DNA from: Sunxiuqinia sp963974515 | Lineage (GTDB): Bacteria > Bacteroidota > Bacteroidia > Bacteroidales > Prolixibacteraceae | Direction of reading: 5' to 3' | NCBI RefSeq assembly: GCF_963974515.1 | Contig: NZ_CAXBDD010000135.1 | Span: forward strand, 1 to 7,814 | Length of the DNA: 7,814 nucleotides | Position numbers and translations under genes: made by a program | The notes under the pieces: model-generated | The model's input: the letters and a program-made list of their open reading frames with translations, nothing else | Database searches by the model: none | What the model was told of the DNA's origin: nothing | In this document: piece by piece, positions 1-5,741 of the stretch | How the letters are laid out: every line of letters begins with the position of its first letter | Numbering within the stretch: the stretch's first letter is position 1

Positions 1-18
1 TCACCTAACTTCCCATGC

Positions 19-1236
19 ATGAACTTTGCCAGCCGTTATATCAAACGCAACATCAATTACCCGGCTCTTATTTCCGGGCCATCCGCTGAGAGTCTTGGAA
101 TGGTCGTGGTTATTCCGTGTTACGATGAGCCTGAAATTCTGACAACAATCCATTCGTTGGCTGCTTGTCAGCCGCCTGTTCAGGCCATTGAAGTGTTGGT
201 GGTGGTAAATCAGTCGGAGGTAAGTCCATCAGAGGTCGAAAGACAAAACGCGCAAACCATCCAGGCGCTTGAGGATTGGAAAATGAAAAATAAGCAAGCT
301 TTTTTCAACTTAAATGTAGTGGTTCCACCGTCCTTTCGGAAAAAGCATGCCGGGGCGGGTCTGGCACGTAAAACAGGTATGGATGAAGCGGTACGCCGGT
401 TTGCTGCACTTGATAAGCCGGGCGGAGTGCTTATTTCTCTCGATGCGGATACGACTGTTGGTCCGAATTATTTTGTTGAGATTGAGAAGCACTTTCAGCA
501 ATCCGAGAAGGAAGTTGGTGCGACCATTCGGTTTCAGCACCGGGTGGATGAACTTACGGATGAAGCTCACCGGCAGGGCATGGAGCTGTACGAAACCTAT
601 CTGCATTATTATAAGCAGGCGATGGCATTTACCGGGTTTCCGCAGGCCATTTACACGGTGGGCTCGGCTTTCGCCGTTCGAGCTGATGCTTACGTCAAGC
701 AGGGCGGCATGAACCGCAAACAAGCTGGTGAAGATTTTTATTTTCTGCACAAGCTGGCGCAGCTGGGCCCAATTGGAGAAATTAACGGAACCTGTGTTTT
801 CCCGTCGGCACGGATTTCGCACCGGGTTCCGTTTGGAACCGGTCCGGCTATACGAAAATGGATGGAAGGCGATGAAAGCCTGAAGCTCACCTATAATTTT
901 CAGGCTTTCCAACACCTGAAACAACTGTTTGACCGACTACCTGAAATCTATCGAAGCAGCGATCCGGAACTGCCGGCTCTGCTCGGTCAATTGCCTTTGC
1001 CGGTGGTTTTATTTTTGAAAGCCGATGACTTTGAAAGCTCCTTACAGGAAATTCGCTCCAACGCATCACGACCAGAAAGTTTCCAAAAGCGCTTTTATGG
1101 CTATTTCAATGCCTTTAAGATTCTGAAATTTCTGAATTTTGTGCATCCTTCGTTTTATCCCTTGCAAGATTTAGATGAAGCCAATCAACAGCTAAAGTCA
1201 AGTGGATGTTGTGCTTCAAGTCAGGAGAATAGATGA
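19..1236 (+). CDS. Family 2 glycosyltransferase (GT-A fold), cytoplasmic, possibly 5'-partial
   Basis: Predicted to transfer a sugar from a nucleotide-sugar donor to an unknown acceptor, probably in surface polysaccharide or glycolipid synthesis (inferred). The first strand of a GT-A domain is at residues 28-36 (MVVVIPCYDEP). The metal-binding DxD motif is at 140-144 (SLDAD), followed by TTVGPNYF. A GED motif with FLHKLAQLG follows at 237-250, as in GT2 enzymes where the acidic pair lies near the catalytic base. No signal peptide or membrane helix is visible, unlike many processive GT2 enzymes. The C-terminal ~120 residues are helical and not recognisable. The ATG at 19 is the first in the window, but the 18 bases before it are open in frame, so the gene could start further left. 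The TGA stop is followed by 31 more open codons in the same frame. It converges on the decarboxylase gene. The GT2 call is firm; substrate and acceptor are unknown. Confidence 0.85.
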   Translation: MNFASRYIKRNINYPALISGPSAESLGMVVVIPCYDEPEILTTIHSLAACQPPVQAIEVLVVVNQSEVSPSEVERQNAQTIQALEDWKMKNKQAFFNLNVVVPPSFRKKHAGAGLARKTGMDEAVRRFAALDKPGGVLISLDADTTVGPNYFVEIEKHFQQSEKEVGATIRFQHRVDELTDEAHRQGMELYETYLHYYKQAMAFTGFPQAIYTVGSAFAVRADAYVKQGGMNRKQAGEDFYFLHKLAQLGPIGEINGTCVFPSARISHRVPFGTGPAIRKWMEGDESLKLTYNFQAFQHLKQLFDRLPEIYRSSDPELPALLGQLPLPVVLFLKADDFESSLQEIRSNASRPESFQKRFYGYFNAFKILKFLNFVHPSFYPLQDLDEANQQLKSSGCCASSQENR

Positions 1237-1391
1237 TTGGAAGCAGAATATAAGGCTTCTAAAGAAGAAGTTCGGGCCATTCTCCCGGAATATAAGTCAA
1301 GAGAAGATGACTACAAATGCCCGTACGATTGATCCTGACGCTAATTGCTGGTCTATTGGCACACCCTGCTCATGACCAGGATCGCTGCGAA
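1237..1391. other. Convergent intergenic region with an in-frame open extension of the glycosyltransferase
   Basis: This 155-base gap separates two convergent genes. Directly after the TGA at 1234-1236, the same frame stays open for 31 codons (1237-1329) and then meets TGA at 1330-1332. The peptide is charged and coding-like, with EAEYKASKEEV near its start and REDDYKCPYD at its end. It could be the old C-terminus of the glycosyltransferase cut off by a nonsense change, a tiny gene starting at TTG 1237, or chance. I see no hairpin followed by a T-run that would serve as a terminator for either gene. Confidence 0.35.
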
Positions 1392-2846
1392 TCACCTCTC
1401 ATCGATCCAATCACGGTCAAGAAGGGCTACCGTTTCCTGCAACAAACTCCAGGCTTTTTTCACATGGTGGCGCTTGGTTTGTGTCTGTCCAATGCTCATA
1501 CGCAGCCAAAACTGTCCGTTTAAAACGGTGTGTGTCAAAAAGAGCTTGCCACTTTTATTGAGGCTATCCATCAGCTTTTTATTGAAGGCATCGTCGTTTT
1601 TATGGCGAAAACAAACCAGGTTGAACGGCGGCTGGTTTAGCAATTCAAAATCGTTTGATTGACTGACCCAATCGGCAAACTCCTGCGCCAGTCGAATGTG
1701 TTCATTAATGTGGTATTGCAAGCCTTTGACACCATAATGGCGGATAACAAACCATAGTTTCAGGGCCCGAAAACGCCGACCCAGTTGTACATGCCAGTCG
1801 CGGTAATCAATGACGGCTCCTTTCTCGGTGGCTTCATTTTTTAGGTATTCCGGTAAAATGCTGAGTGTTTTAATCAGTACGGCCTTGTCTTTCACATAAA
1901 AACAGTCGCAATCAAAATTGGTAAAAAGCCATTTGTGCGGGTTGAAAGCGTAACTCTTAGCCAGTTCAAGTCCGTCGAAATGCGAGCGATACTCCGGGCA
2001 AACAGCGGCAGACCCGGACATGGCGGCATCCACATGCAGCCAGATGTCGTATCGGCGACAGATTTCGCCAATAGCCCGAACCGGATCAATCGCATTAGAC
2101 GAAGTGGTGCCAATGGTGGCGCAGGCAAAAAAAGGAATGTAGCCTTCGTCCAAATCTTTTTTAATCTGTTGCTCCATCTTCTCTGGGATCATCGCGAAAT
2201 TCTCATCTACCTCAATTACCCGTAAGTTTCGTTGTCCTATCCCGACGATTTTAATGCCCTTTTCTACGGACGAATGGGTCTGCGATGTCACGTAAGCCAC
2301 AATTTTCGGGCATCCACCCAGCTTGTTGGTTTCGAAGTTGGTTTTCATTTCGCGGGCACACAGCAGCGCGGTAATCAGCGCATTAGACGCCGTATCCTGA
2401 ATGACACCTCCTCCCTGATTGGTGGTCTTAAATTGCTGTGGTAAACTCATCATGTCCACCAGCCAGTCCATCACATGGCTTTCCAACTCCGTGCAAGCGG
2501 GACTGGTTGCCCATAGCATGCCTTGTACTCCCAGTCCGGCTGAAAGCAATTCGCCAAGAATGGACGGACCCGAAGTGTTGGACTGGAAGTAAGCAAAGAA
2601 ATTGGGCGACTGCCAGTGGGTAATTCCGGGCAGGATTAATTGTTCCACATCCTGCATCATCGCATCAAAACTTTCTCCGTGCTCGGGAGCATTGGCAGGA
2701 AGGGTTTTTAGAATATCACCGGGTTTGACTTGCGACAAAACCGGGTAGTTTTCTACTTGCTCGTAATAGTCGGCTATCCAGTCAATGAGTTTTTTGCCCT
2801 GCTCGCGAAATTGCGTGGGGCTCATGTGGTAATTTTGTTGTGTCAT
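1392..2846 (-). CDS. Aromatic-L-amino-acid decarboxylase, PLP-dependent (group II)
   Basis: A 484-residue pyridoxal-phosphate enzyme predicted to decarboxylate an aromatic amino acid (tryptophan, tyrosine, phenylalanine or DOPA) to the matching amine in the cytoplasm. It resembles animal and plant DDC/TDC enzymes throughout. The substrate-side segment THWQSPNFFAYF is at 77-87 and ATSPACTELE at 113-122. QTHSSVEKG carries His191, which stacks on the cofactor. HVDAA carries Asp273, which binds the pyridine nitrogen. NPHKW carries Lys305, which forms the Schiff base. Tyr334 in LPEYLKN sits in the catalytic loop, where Tyr favours decarboxylation over aldehyde synthesis. DYRDWHVQLGRRFRALK (347-363) is also characteristic. 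All four key residues are offset by 1-2 from human DDC numbering (192, 271, 303, 332). The start is 2 bases after the acylphosphatase stop; Met8 is an alternative. It is the last gene of a three-gene operon. The family call is very secure; which amino acid is used cannot be read from sequence. Confidence 0.93.
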   Translation of the reverse strand: MTQQNYHMSPTQFREQGKKLIDWIADYYEQVENYPVLSQVKPGDILKTLPANAPEHGESFDAMMQDVEQLILPGITHWQSPNFFAYFQSNTSGPSILGELLSAGLGVQGMLWATSPACTELESHVMDWLVDMMSLPQQFKTTNQGGGVIQDTASNALITALLCAREMKTNFETNKLGGCPKIVAYVTSQTHSSVEKGIKIVGIGQRNLRVIEVDENFAMIPEKMEQQIKKDLDEGYIPFFACATIGTTSSNAIDPVRAIGEICRRYDIWLHVDAAMSGSAAVCPEYRSHFDGLELAKSYAFNPHKWLFTNFDCDCFYVKDKAVLIKTLSILPEYLKNEATEKGAVIDYRDWHVQLGRRFRALKLWFVIRHYGVKGLQYHINEHIRLAQEFADWVSQSNDFELLNQPPFNLVCFRHKNDDAFNKKLMDSLNKSGKLFLTHTVLNGQFWLRMSIGQTQTKRHHVKKAWSLLQETVALLDRDWIDER

Positions 2847-2848
2847 GA

Positions 2849-3127
2849 TTAATATCGGATCGTAAAATCGCTGAAATTTGTGGTTGGTTCTACTTGATTT
2901 TGGGTTAATTGGTCGGTTCGGCTGTAGCCGTTCCCTATTTTGAGGTAATCGATTAAACAGTTGATGTCTTTCTCTTCTCCTTCTGCTTCGATTTCTACTT
3001 TTCCATTGGGTAGGTTTTTAACCCAGCCGGTTATGTGGCACTCCCTGGCTTTTTCTCGCACAAAATACCGGAAGCCAACGCCTTGGACTCTTCCGGAAAG
3101 CAGGATATGCCGGGCTGTTTTAGCCAT
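2849..3127 (-). CDS. acyP: Acylphosphatase
   Basis: A 92-residue small cytosolic enzyme that hydrolyses carboxyl-phosphate bonds such as acetyl-phosphate or 1,3-bisphosphoglycerate (family knowledge). The signature GRVQGVGFRYFVREKA spans residues 12-27; its Arg20 is the phosphate-binding residue. The second signature GWVKNLPNGKVEIEAEG follows, with Asn38 as the residue that orients the attacking water. Length is normal for the family (90-100). I chose the internal ATG at 3127, giving MAKTARHILLSG, instead of an upstream ATG at 3160. The family begins just before this strand, and the chosen start gives an 8-base ATGGCTAA overlap with the upstream gene, which fits translational coupling. The decarboxylase ATG lies 2 bases after its stop. 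Its physiological role, as for most bacterial acylphosphatases, is not known. Confidence 0.95.
   Translation of the reverse strand: MAKTARHILLSGRVQGVGFRYFVREKARECHITGWVKNLPNGKVEIEAEGEEKDINCLIDYLKIGNGYSRTDQLTQNQVEPTTNFSDFTIRY
3120..3127 (-). promoter_or_regulatory. 8-base translational-coupling overlap
   Basis: On the minus strand the sequence ATGGCTAA holds both the acylphosphatase start (ATG) and the stop of the upstream membrane-protein gene (TAA). Ribosomes ending the first gene can restart on the second, which explains the lack of a clear separate ribosome binding site. It also supports the choice of acylphosphatase start. Confidence 0.7.
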
Positions 3128-3506
3128 TGTTAATCGGGTCTTCCATCGGCTTTTTTCCAAACTCGGCTACTACATCGGGTTGGACGAGTGCCCAGATGGA
3201 ATAAACACCAACGGCAGTCCCAACCGGGAAGTGAAACAAATCCAGCACTGACAAAATCAGAACCAGTATGCGGGCCCATTCTTTCCGTTTAAACAAGCCA
3301 AACCCTCCAATAATCCCTGGAATAGCAAGGATGACAAATACGGTAGCGACCACATTTGCTATAATAGACAGCACCAGATTGGCTTCTGGTTCATCGGTGA
3401 AATCTCCAACCAAATGAAGAATGGCATAAATTAAGAGGGCGAAAAGTATTCCAAATATGCTGAAGCCAATCTGAATGGCAGCAACAATGTTGATGTGTTT
3501 TTGCAT
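3120..3506 (-). CDS. Small multi-pass membrane protein, conserved Bacteroidota type
   Basis: A 128-residue integral inner-membrane protein of unknown function. Hydrophobic segments cover about residues 7-33, 44-70 and 79-108, giving three or four membrane helices. A short acidic loop (GDFTDEPEAN) lies between the first two. The motif IPGIIGGFGLFKRKEWARIL joins the second and third, and the end of the membrane region is FPVGTAVGVYSIWAL. This layout is typical of small DUF4064-like membrane proteins in Bacteroidota, a resemblance from memory and not a search result. The C-terminal tail is soluble. It is the first gene of the operon and overlaps the acylphosphatase start by 8 bases, so the three genes are probably co-transcribed. 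No function can be inferred from that order, because its partners are soluble metabolic enzymes. Confidence 0.8.
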   Translation of the reverse strand: MQKHINIVAAIQIGFSIFGILFALLIYAILHLVGDFTDEPEANLVLSIIANVVATVFVILAIPGIIGGFGLFKRKEWARILVLILSVLDLFHFPVGTAVGVYSIWALVQPDVVAEFGKKPMEDPINNG

Positions 3507-3669
3507 AATATGAATTTTTGCTTAAAATTAGAAAGAATGTTTGAAACTTACACCCGGTTTGCCTCAGAGAAATGGACAAATAGAACCATTCTTAATAGCT
3601 GTTCAACAAGATCCTTGATTGACTGTTTGTAATAATATCAGATTACGGCTGTTGAAATCAGTTTTTTAG

Positions 3670-3677
3670 TATTTTTG
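3670..3677 (+). promoter_or_regulatory. Bacteroidota-type -7 promoter element for the 82-residue gene
   Basis: TATTTTTG matches TAnnTTTG, the -7 consensus of the Bacteroidota primary sigma factor. It lies 25 bases before the ATG at 3703, which predicts transcription starting around 3682-3685 with a leader of about 20 bases. No clean TTTG -33 box lies at the usual 19-21 base spacing; GTTG at 3651-3654 is the nearest and is too close. The call therefore rests on the -7 element alone. Confidence 0.6.
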
Positions 3678-3690
3678 CACCAGTTAAAGA

Positions 3691-3696
3691 AAGGAG
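3691..3696 (+). promoter_or_regulatory. Shine-Dalgarno site of the 82-residue gene
   Basis: AAGGAG lies 6 bases before the ATG at 3703, an ideal spacing. Strong Shine-Dalgarno sites are uncommon in Bacteroidota and the other genes in this window lack obvious ones, so this one stands out and fixes the start. Confidence 0.65.
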
Positions 3697-3702
3697 CGTA
3701 CG

Positions 3703-3951
3703 ATGGAGTTTATTTTGGTTTTAGGAGTGGCAATTGCCTTGGTAGCACTTGCTTTTGTTGGATTGTCTATCCGGGTTTTACTGGAGAAAAAGGGAAAATT
3801 TCCAAACCTTCATATTGGAAGTAACAAACATATGAAACAGCGGGGAATTACCTGCGCTCAAACGTTTGATAAAATAGAACAGGCCAAAGTTAAACGGCAA
3901 TTGACCTTTAAAAAATTGTCTCTGATTGACGAAGTTGAAGGTGGCTGTTGA
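3703..3951 (+). CDS. Small membrane-anchored protein of unknown function
   Basis: An 82-residue protein with one N-terminal membrane helix (about residues 3-27), a basic boundary (RVLLEKKGKF) and a soluble tail of about 50 residues, which positive charges after the helix would place in the cytoplasm. The tail begins GKFPNLHIGSNKHMKQRG and contains ITCAQ with Cys51. A second cysteine, Cys82, is the very last residue. I recall similar short Bacteroidota proteins with the helix-GKFP-HIG-N-RGITC pattern but no assigned function; this is memory, not a search. It stands alone between the divergent operon and the dprA remnant, which it faces, and has its own promoter and Shine-Dalgarno site. The good expression signals and clean helix support a real gene. 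Confidence 0.72.
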   Translation: MEFILVLGVAIALVALAFVGLSIRVLLEKKGKFPNLHIGSNKHMKQRGITCAQTFDKIEQAKVKRQLTFKKLSLIDEVEGGC

Positions 3952-4034
3952 TTGAAGGTTTGAAGGATTGAGTTAGGAGATCGGGTCAAACATCGGGCGG
4001 TGATGATCAATTGCAGGTTTCCAGACCAATAGTT
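3952..4034. other. Short spacer between the 82-residue gene and the dprA remnant
   Basis: These 83 bases begin with TTGAAGG and TTGAAGGATTGAG-like tandem similarity (3953-3971). There is no recognisable gene or terminator. After the lost dprA stop the leftward frame simply runs on into this spacer. Confidence 0.4.
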
Positions 4035-5143
4035 GTAGCTTAGCTTATACATTTTCCCTGGAAGATTGGCAACCAATCCTTTAAACTCGGGGACAAGCAA
4101 AACGGACGATAATTTGTCCCACCCGCATTTTTACCTGTGACCATAGCAGGTCGATATACATTTCCTGGCCGTTTAGGGCATATACAATGCTTTGCTCTTC
4201 CGCATCGGGTGCAACAAATAATTGCTTCTGGATTTTTGATGGTTTGTCAATATTTTGCTGCCAGCCCATGGCATATTTCAAATCCTGCAGGTTTTCGATC
4301 GTTGAAGCTTTATTCGATTTAATGAGTTGATTGCATCTTTTGGGGTAGTTGTCTCAACTGCGTCCCGGAAGTGCAAATACATTGCGGTTATAAGAATCGG
4401 CAATGTCGGCCGTAACTAACGAATCGCCTTTTTCAGCCGATTCCACAATGATGGTGGCATCGGCCAGGCCGGCAATGAGTGGGTTTCGACGCAGAAAGTT
4501 GGTGCCGTCAATCGGTGTTTCCCTCACAAAGTCGGTTACCAGTCCTCCATTTCCAAACATCTTATCGCCCACCGTACGATGCATGATGGGATAAACTTGT
4601 TCCAGTCCGTGGCCCACCACACCAAGGGTAGCGACTCCATGCTTCAGGCAGGCTTTGTGCGCCGCGATATCGATGCCATAAGCCAGTCCGCTGACGACCG
4701 TATAATCTCCTCGTTGTGCCATTTCCTGAATCTGCGAATCGCAAAAGTCGCGTCGATTGCTGGTGGCTTTTCGCGTTCCCACCATCGACAAAATCTTTTA
4801 TGCTTTGAAGTTTGTCGAGCCTTTCCAATACAACAGCAAGCCCGTATCGACGCATCGTTTCAGAAGCAACCGGCTAATTATCATCCCAATAGAAAGCTGT
4901 TTGAATCTCGTTTTTTCGCACAAATTCAACTTCGGTTTCCACACGGTCCAGTAGGTTGCTTTCCAGAATTTTTTGTGCGGTAATGCTCCGGATTTTGGGC
5001 ACCTGGGTCAGCGGCTTCTTGTTTGCCGAAACTATCTCCTTAATCCCGCCCAGTGCGGTGATCAATCGTTTGGCGTTGGTACAGCCAATTCCTGGAGCAA
5101 GCGACAGCGCGATTTGGCAAGTGAGTTGTTCGGAGTCCGTTAT
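4035..5143 (-). pseudogene. dprA: Decayed DNA-processing protein A (DprA/Smf)
   Basis: DprA loads RecA on incoming single-stranded DNA during natural transformation. Joining frames recovers nearly the whole family. An N-terminal helix-hairpin-helix region (IALSLAPGIGCTNAKRLI) leads to GLLLYWKGSTNF. The Rossmann fold has SMVGTRKATS, VSGLAYGIDIAAHKA, GGLVTDF and VFALPGR. The C-terminal winged helix has CNQLIKSNKAS, QKQLFV, EFKGLV and LPGKMYKLS. Lesions in gene order are ATA at 5143-5141 where ATG is expected, TAG at 4876-4874 (usually Tyr before Pro), one extra base near 4870, TAA at 4800-4798, TGA at 4356-4354, a +1 shift between 4128 and 4115, and loss of the final stop near 4037. Conserved residues are also altered (GCN to RCN, RNR to RNP). 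It lies 33 bases after the 154-residue gene in the same direction. The longest intact stretch is about 145 codons (4357-4791), too short for function. Confidence 0.92.
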
Positions 5144-5176
5144 GAGTGGGGATCTTGGTCATTGCAGGCTGACGCC

Positions 5177-5641
5177 CTACTGCCCGAGTTGTCTCTTTTC
5201 AGGAAGCATTTTACTCAAATCATTGCGAATCGCCTCAATGTCCGCGCTGCTTAAAGCTGCCAGACTGACTTCAGGGTATTCGGCTATGCCTTCTCTGGTT
5301 TTGATTTCGAGGTGCAACTCATGAAACAGGAACGATCGTTCCACCACCGCCTTAAAGAGCCTCTTTTTATTGAATTCGATGGAGCTGTATTCTTTTCCGA
5401 AGAACGAAATAATGGGGTAATAGCGGATCTGCAACACTTCGCCATCTGATTGGTAATGAACGTAGTTTAAGCCCATGAATTGAAAGCCGATGATAAAAAG
5501 CAAGAAGACACCGCCATTGATTAAGGCCACTAGGTCCATCTCCTTCCAAACAAAAAACAAAATGGGCAGCAGTAACAAAACGGCTATCAGGAAAAAACCT
5601 CTCTTTATCAGACGTGATCGTTTTTGGTTAGAAATTTCCAT
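5177..5641 (-). CDS. Two-helix membrane protein of unknown function
   Basis: A 154-residue protein. Residues 1-14 are basic (KRSRLIKR), followed by two adjacent membrane helices at about 15-32 and 37-56. A short turn (KEMD) separates them. The rest is a mixed strand-helix soluble domain of about 100 residues (FGKEYSSIEFNKKRLFKAV, then FHELHLEIKTREG) ending in a helix (SSADIEAIRNDLSKML). The plan, two helices followed by a small beta-rich domain, resembles bacterial membrane proteins with a PH-like domain, but I cannot name a family. The ATG at 5641 is the first in frame and precedes the helices correctly. Its stop is 33 bases before the dprA remnant and both point left, so they were probably co-transcribed when dprA was intact. 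It faces aroB across a 100-base divergent gap. The frame is clean, in contrast to its decayed neighbour. Confidence 0.75.
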   Translation of the reverse strand: MEISNQKRSRLIKRGFFLIAVLLLLPILFFVWKEMDLVALINGGVFLLFIIGFQFMGLNYVHYQSDGEVLQIRYYPIISFFGKEYSSIEFNKKRLFKAVVERSFLFHELHLEIKTREGIAEYPEVSLAALSSADIEAIRNDLSKMLPEKRQLGQ

Positions 5642-5686
5642 AGTTTTTTAATGAATCGTAAATAATCAGGCCATTTTGCCAATGAT

Positions 5687-5717
5687 TTTATCGGGCTGAG
5701 AAAATAGATTAACTTTG
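5687..5717 (+). promoter_or_regulatory. Bacteroidota-type promoter of aroB
   Basis: TAACTTTG at 5710-5717 matches the -7 consensus TAnnTTTG exactly. TTTA at 5687-5690, 19 bases upstream, is a one-base variant of the -33 box TTTG at the normal spacing. Transcription would start about 5722-5725, giving a leader of about 20 bases before the aroB ATG at 5742. This also argues against the TTG at 5715, which lies inside the promoter. No attenuator or leader peptide is visible. Confidence 0.65.
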
Positions 5718-5741
5718 CCTTCTTCAAAATATAACAAACGC

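Larger units (their letters stand above)
3507..3702. other. Divergent intergenic region
   Basis: These 196 AT-rich bases separate the leftward membrane-protein operon from the rightward 82-residue gene. The rightward promoter can be seen (next entry). For the leftward operon I find only a weak candidate, TAATTTTA, about 20 bases before its ATG, which deviates from TAnnTTTG at the last position. No reading frame, RNA gene or strong hairpin was seen. Confidence 0.5.

Noticed and set aside
310..924. Minus-strand open frame of 204 codons
   Set aside because: It lies wholly inside the glycosyltransferase gene; the translation is rich in Arg/Ser with no recognisable motif, as expected for an antisense shadow.
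1307..1375. Short ORF starting ATGACTACAAATGCC
   Set aside because: Only 22 codons, no ribosome binding site or promoter, and it runs in a different frame across the more coding-like 31-codon extension.
1365..1380. Near-palindrome CCTGCTCATGACCAGG as terminator or operator
   Set aside because: Two mismatched positions, no loop and no T-run; it is an isolated 16-base near-palindrome that is not unlikely by chance.
3128..3160. Eleven-codon upstream extension of the acylphosphatase
   Set aside because: It would overlap the membrane-protein gene by 41 bases and add residues not found in the family; the ATG at 3127 with the 8-base overlap fits better.
3601..3660. Repeated GCTGTT words as a regulatory repeat
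   Set aside because: The two copies share only six bases plus partial similarity, too little to separate from chance in AT-rich intergenic DNA.
4035..5143. dprA breaks as sequencing errors or programmed frameshifting
   Set aside because: All other genes of over 900 bases in the window read cleanly, the lesions include three different stop codons, a start loss and altered conserved residues, and there is no slippery site with a structure at the shifts.
5715..5741. TTG start for aroB
   Set aside because: The TTG is part of the -7 promoter box and the added residues are not typical of AroB.
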